A stretch of DNA of 64,000 nucleotides. Origin: CAXSBR01 sp964252015 (GTDB lineage: Bacteria > Actinomycetota > Actinomycetes > Mycobacteriales > Jatrophihabitantaceae). Location of the stretch: contig CAXULW010000019.1 of the NCBI GenBank assembly GCA_964252015.1, forward strand, positions 7,070 through 71,069, in the 5' to 3' direction. Of this stretch, positions 63,363-64,000 are shown one piece after another (within the stretch, counting starts at the first letter, position 1; each line of letters starts with the position of its first letter). The position numbers were made by a program, and so were the translations under genes. The notes under the pieces are model-generated. The model searched no databases. It saw nothing but the letters and a program-made list of their open reading frames with translations, and was not told where the DNA came from.

Positions 63363-63378
63363 TCGAACATAGATACGA
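63363..63378. promoter_or_regulatory. Degenerate LexA-like site before the DUF222 gene
   Basis: TCGAAC-ATAG-ATACGA matches the SOS consensus at 10 of 12 positions (perfect left half). It overlaps an AT-rich patch that probably holds the promoter (TTGACC at 63349). Some mycobacterial 13E12 genes belong to the DNA-damage regulon, but two mismatches in one half make binding uncertain. Confidence 0.35.
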
Positions 63379-63390
63379 TACCATGAAGTC

Positions 63391-64000
63391 ATGACCTCGA
63401 CCGCTCGCCGCGTCTACGACGCCCTGGTCTGCGACGACGCCTCTACCGCTTCCCTCGGTGGGGATAGTGCCTGGGACGCCATTGTGGCCGGTGCGGTGCC
63501 GGTGACGCCCGCGTTCGACTCCGCCTCCCAGGTGGGGGCGCCACCGAACGTGGTCGAGGCGTTGGTGTACCCGAACGAGACCGCCGCGTGCCTGTCCCAG
63601 GTGGTCCCGCATCCGGCGCTGGTCGAGGTGCTGGACGTCCTGTCGCCGGCGATGTTGGAGGTGGACGGTCAGATCGACGCCCTGGTCGCGATCGAACGGC
63701 ACATCGGAATGTTGCAGGCCCGCTCCGCGGAGTTGCTCGCCGCTCTGGACGCCGGGGACACCTCGAAGGACGGGTTCACCCGCGACCTGGTTGCCGCGGC
63801 GCTGCGGATACCGCCGGTGTCGATGCGGAACCGGATGGCGACCGCCGCGGACCTGACCCACCGCCTGCCCGCCACGCTGGAACTGCTGCGCTCGGGGGGG
63901 ATCACGCAGCGGCACGCGACCGACCTGGCCGAGGCGACCCGCTCCCTCACCCCGGAATCGACCGCGCTGGTCGAGGCGACGGTGTTGGAGCGGGCCGCGG
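63391..64000 (+). CDS. DUF222 (13E12 repeat) family protein, 3' end beyond window
   Basis: The first 203 codons run off the right edge with no stop. The sequence (VLDVLSPAMLEVDGQIDALVAIERHIGMLQAR, then TRDLVAAALRIPPVSMRNRM and GGITQRHATDLAEAT) matches the DUF222 helical region of the 13E12 repeat family, usually followed by an HNH nuclease domain, which would lie beyond this window. ATG 63391 is used because an ATG at 63383 meets a stop after three codons. Such genes are often multicopy. A degenerate LexA-like site lies 12 bp upstream (63363-63378). Confidence 0.8.
   Translation, partial: MTSTARRVYDALVCDDASTASLGGDSAWDAIVAGAVPVTPAFDSASQVGAPPNVVEALVYPNETAACLSQVVPHPALVEVLDVLSPAMLEVDGQIDALVAIERHIGMLQARSAELLAALDAGDTSKDGFTRDLVAAALRIPPVSMRNRMATAADLTHRLPATLELLRSGGITQRHATDLAEATRSLTPESTALVEATVLERAA

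Overview
This is about 64 kb of very GC-rich actinobacterial chromosome. Gene content and order follow the Mycobacterium tuberculosis interval from pknL (Rv2176) back to wag31 (Rv2145c): PknL kinase, Rv2175c-like DNA-binding protein, polyprenyl diphosphate synthase, MetF, GNAT protein, DUF3040 protein, mraZ, and the division and cell wall (dcw) cluster. The block is interrupted by carotenoid, sulfur-assimilation, SOS and moxR modules that the mycobacterial block lacks. MurE carries the DNPR motif of the meso-diaminopimelate-adding enzyme. Carotenoid genes, VDVxGYF-repeat secreted proteins and a DUF222/13E12 gene would suit a soil actinomycete of the Nakamurella, Jatrophihabitans or Geodermatophilus kind, but the genus cannot be fixed from this window.

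Layout. 1-2.5 kb: pknL (cut by the left edge), a spermidine-synthase-like methyltransferase and the Rv2175c homologue. 2.5-6 kb: heterodimeric lycopene cyclase (crtYc, crtYd), phytoene desaturase (crtI) and geranylgeranyl diphosphate synthase; no phytoene synthase is present. 6-12.5 kb: metF, a sulfotransferase, an S33 peptidase, a frameshifted secreted repeat protein and a GNAT protein. 12.5-17.5 kb: reductive sulfur assimilation (cysH, a zinc-ribbon protein, sir, then divergent cysC and cysG) with a probable cysteine-attenuator leader peptide before sir. 17.5-20.5 kb: a perfect LexA-type SOS box followed by a HEPN-domain protein, a methyltransferase and DNA polymerase IV. 20.7-26.3 kb: DUF3040 protein and a moxR-DUF58-transglutaminase operon. 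26.5-47.8 kb: the dcw cluster, rightward, from mraZ through rsmH, ftsL, ftsI, murE, murF, mraY, murD, ftsW, murG, murC, ftsQ, ftsZ, yggS, sepF and yggT to wag31, closed by a strong hairpin. Adjacent genes overlap by four bases for most of its length. 47.8-64 kb: ileS with a translational T-box leader, a DksA/TraR-type protein, an RluD-type pseudouridine synthase, an S53 peptidase, two related small proteins, dnaE, membrane and amidohydrolase genes, and the start of a DUF222 gene at the right edge.

Unusual points. A complete AbrB-PIN (VapBC-like) toxin-antitoxin pair sits inside the dcw cluster between ftsQ and ftsZ, directly after a large palindrome whose second copy lies upstream of the Rv2175c homologue. 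Many proteins that are normally conserved (MurE, MurF, FtsW, FtsQ, IleS, MurD, DksA-like) carry in-frame tandem repeats with 12-21 bp units. pgeF (between ftsZ and yggS) and lspA (before the pseudouridine synthase) are missing from their customary places. The LexA-box HEPN/methyltransferase/Pol IV cassette is the best candidate for an under-described system here.
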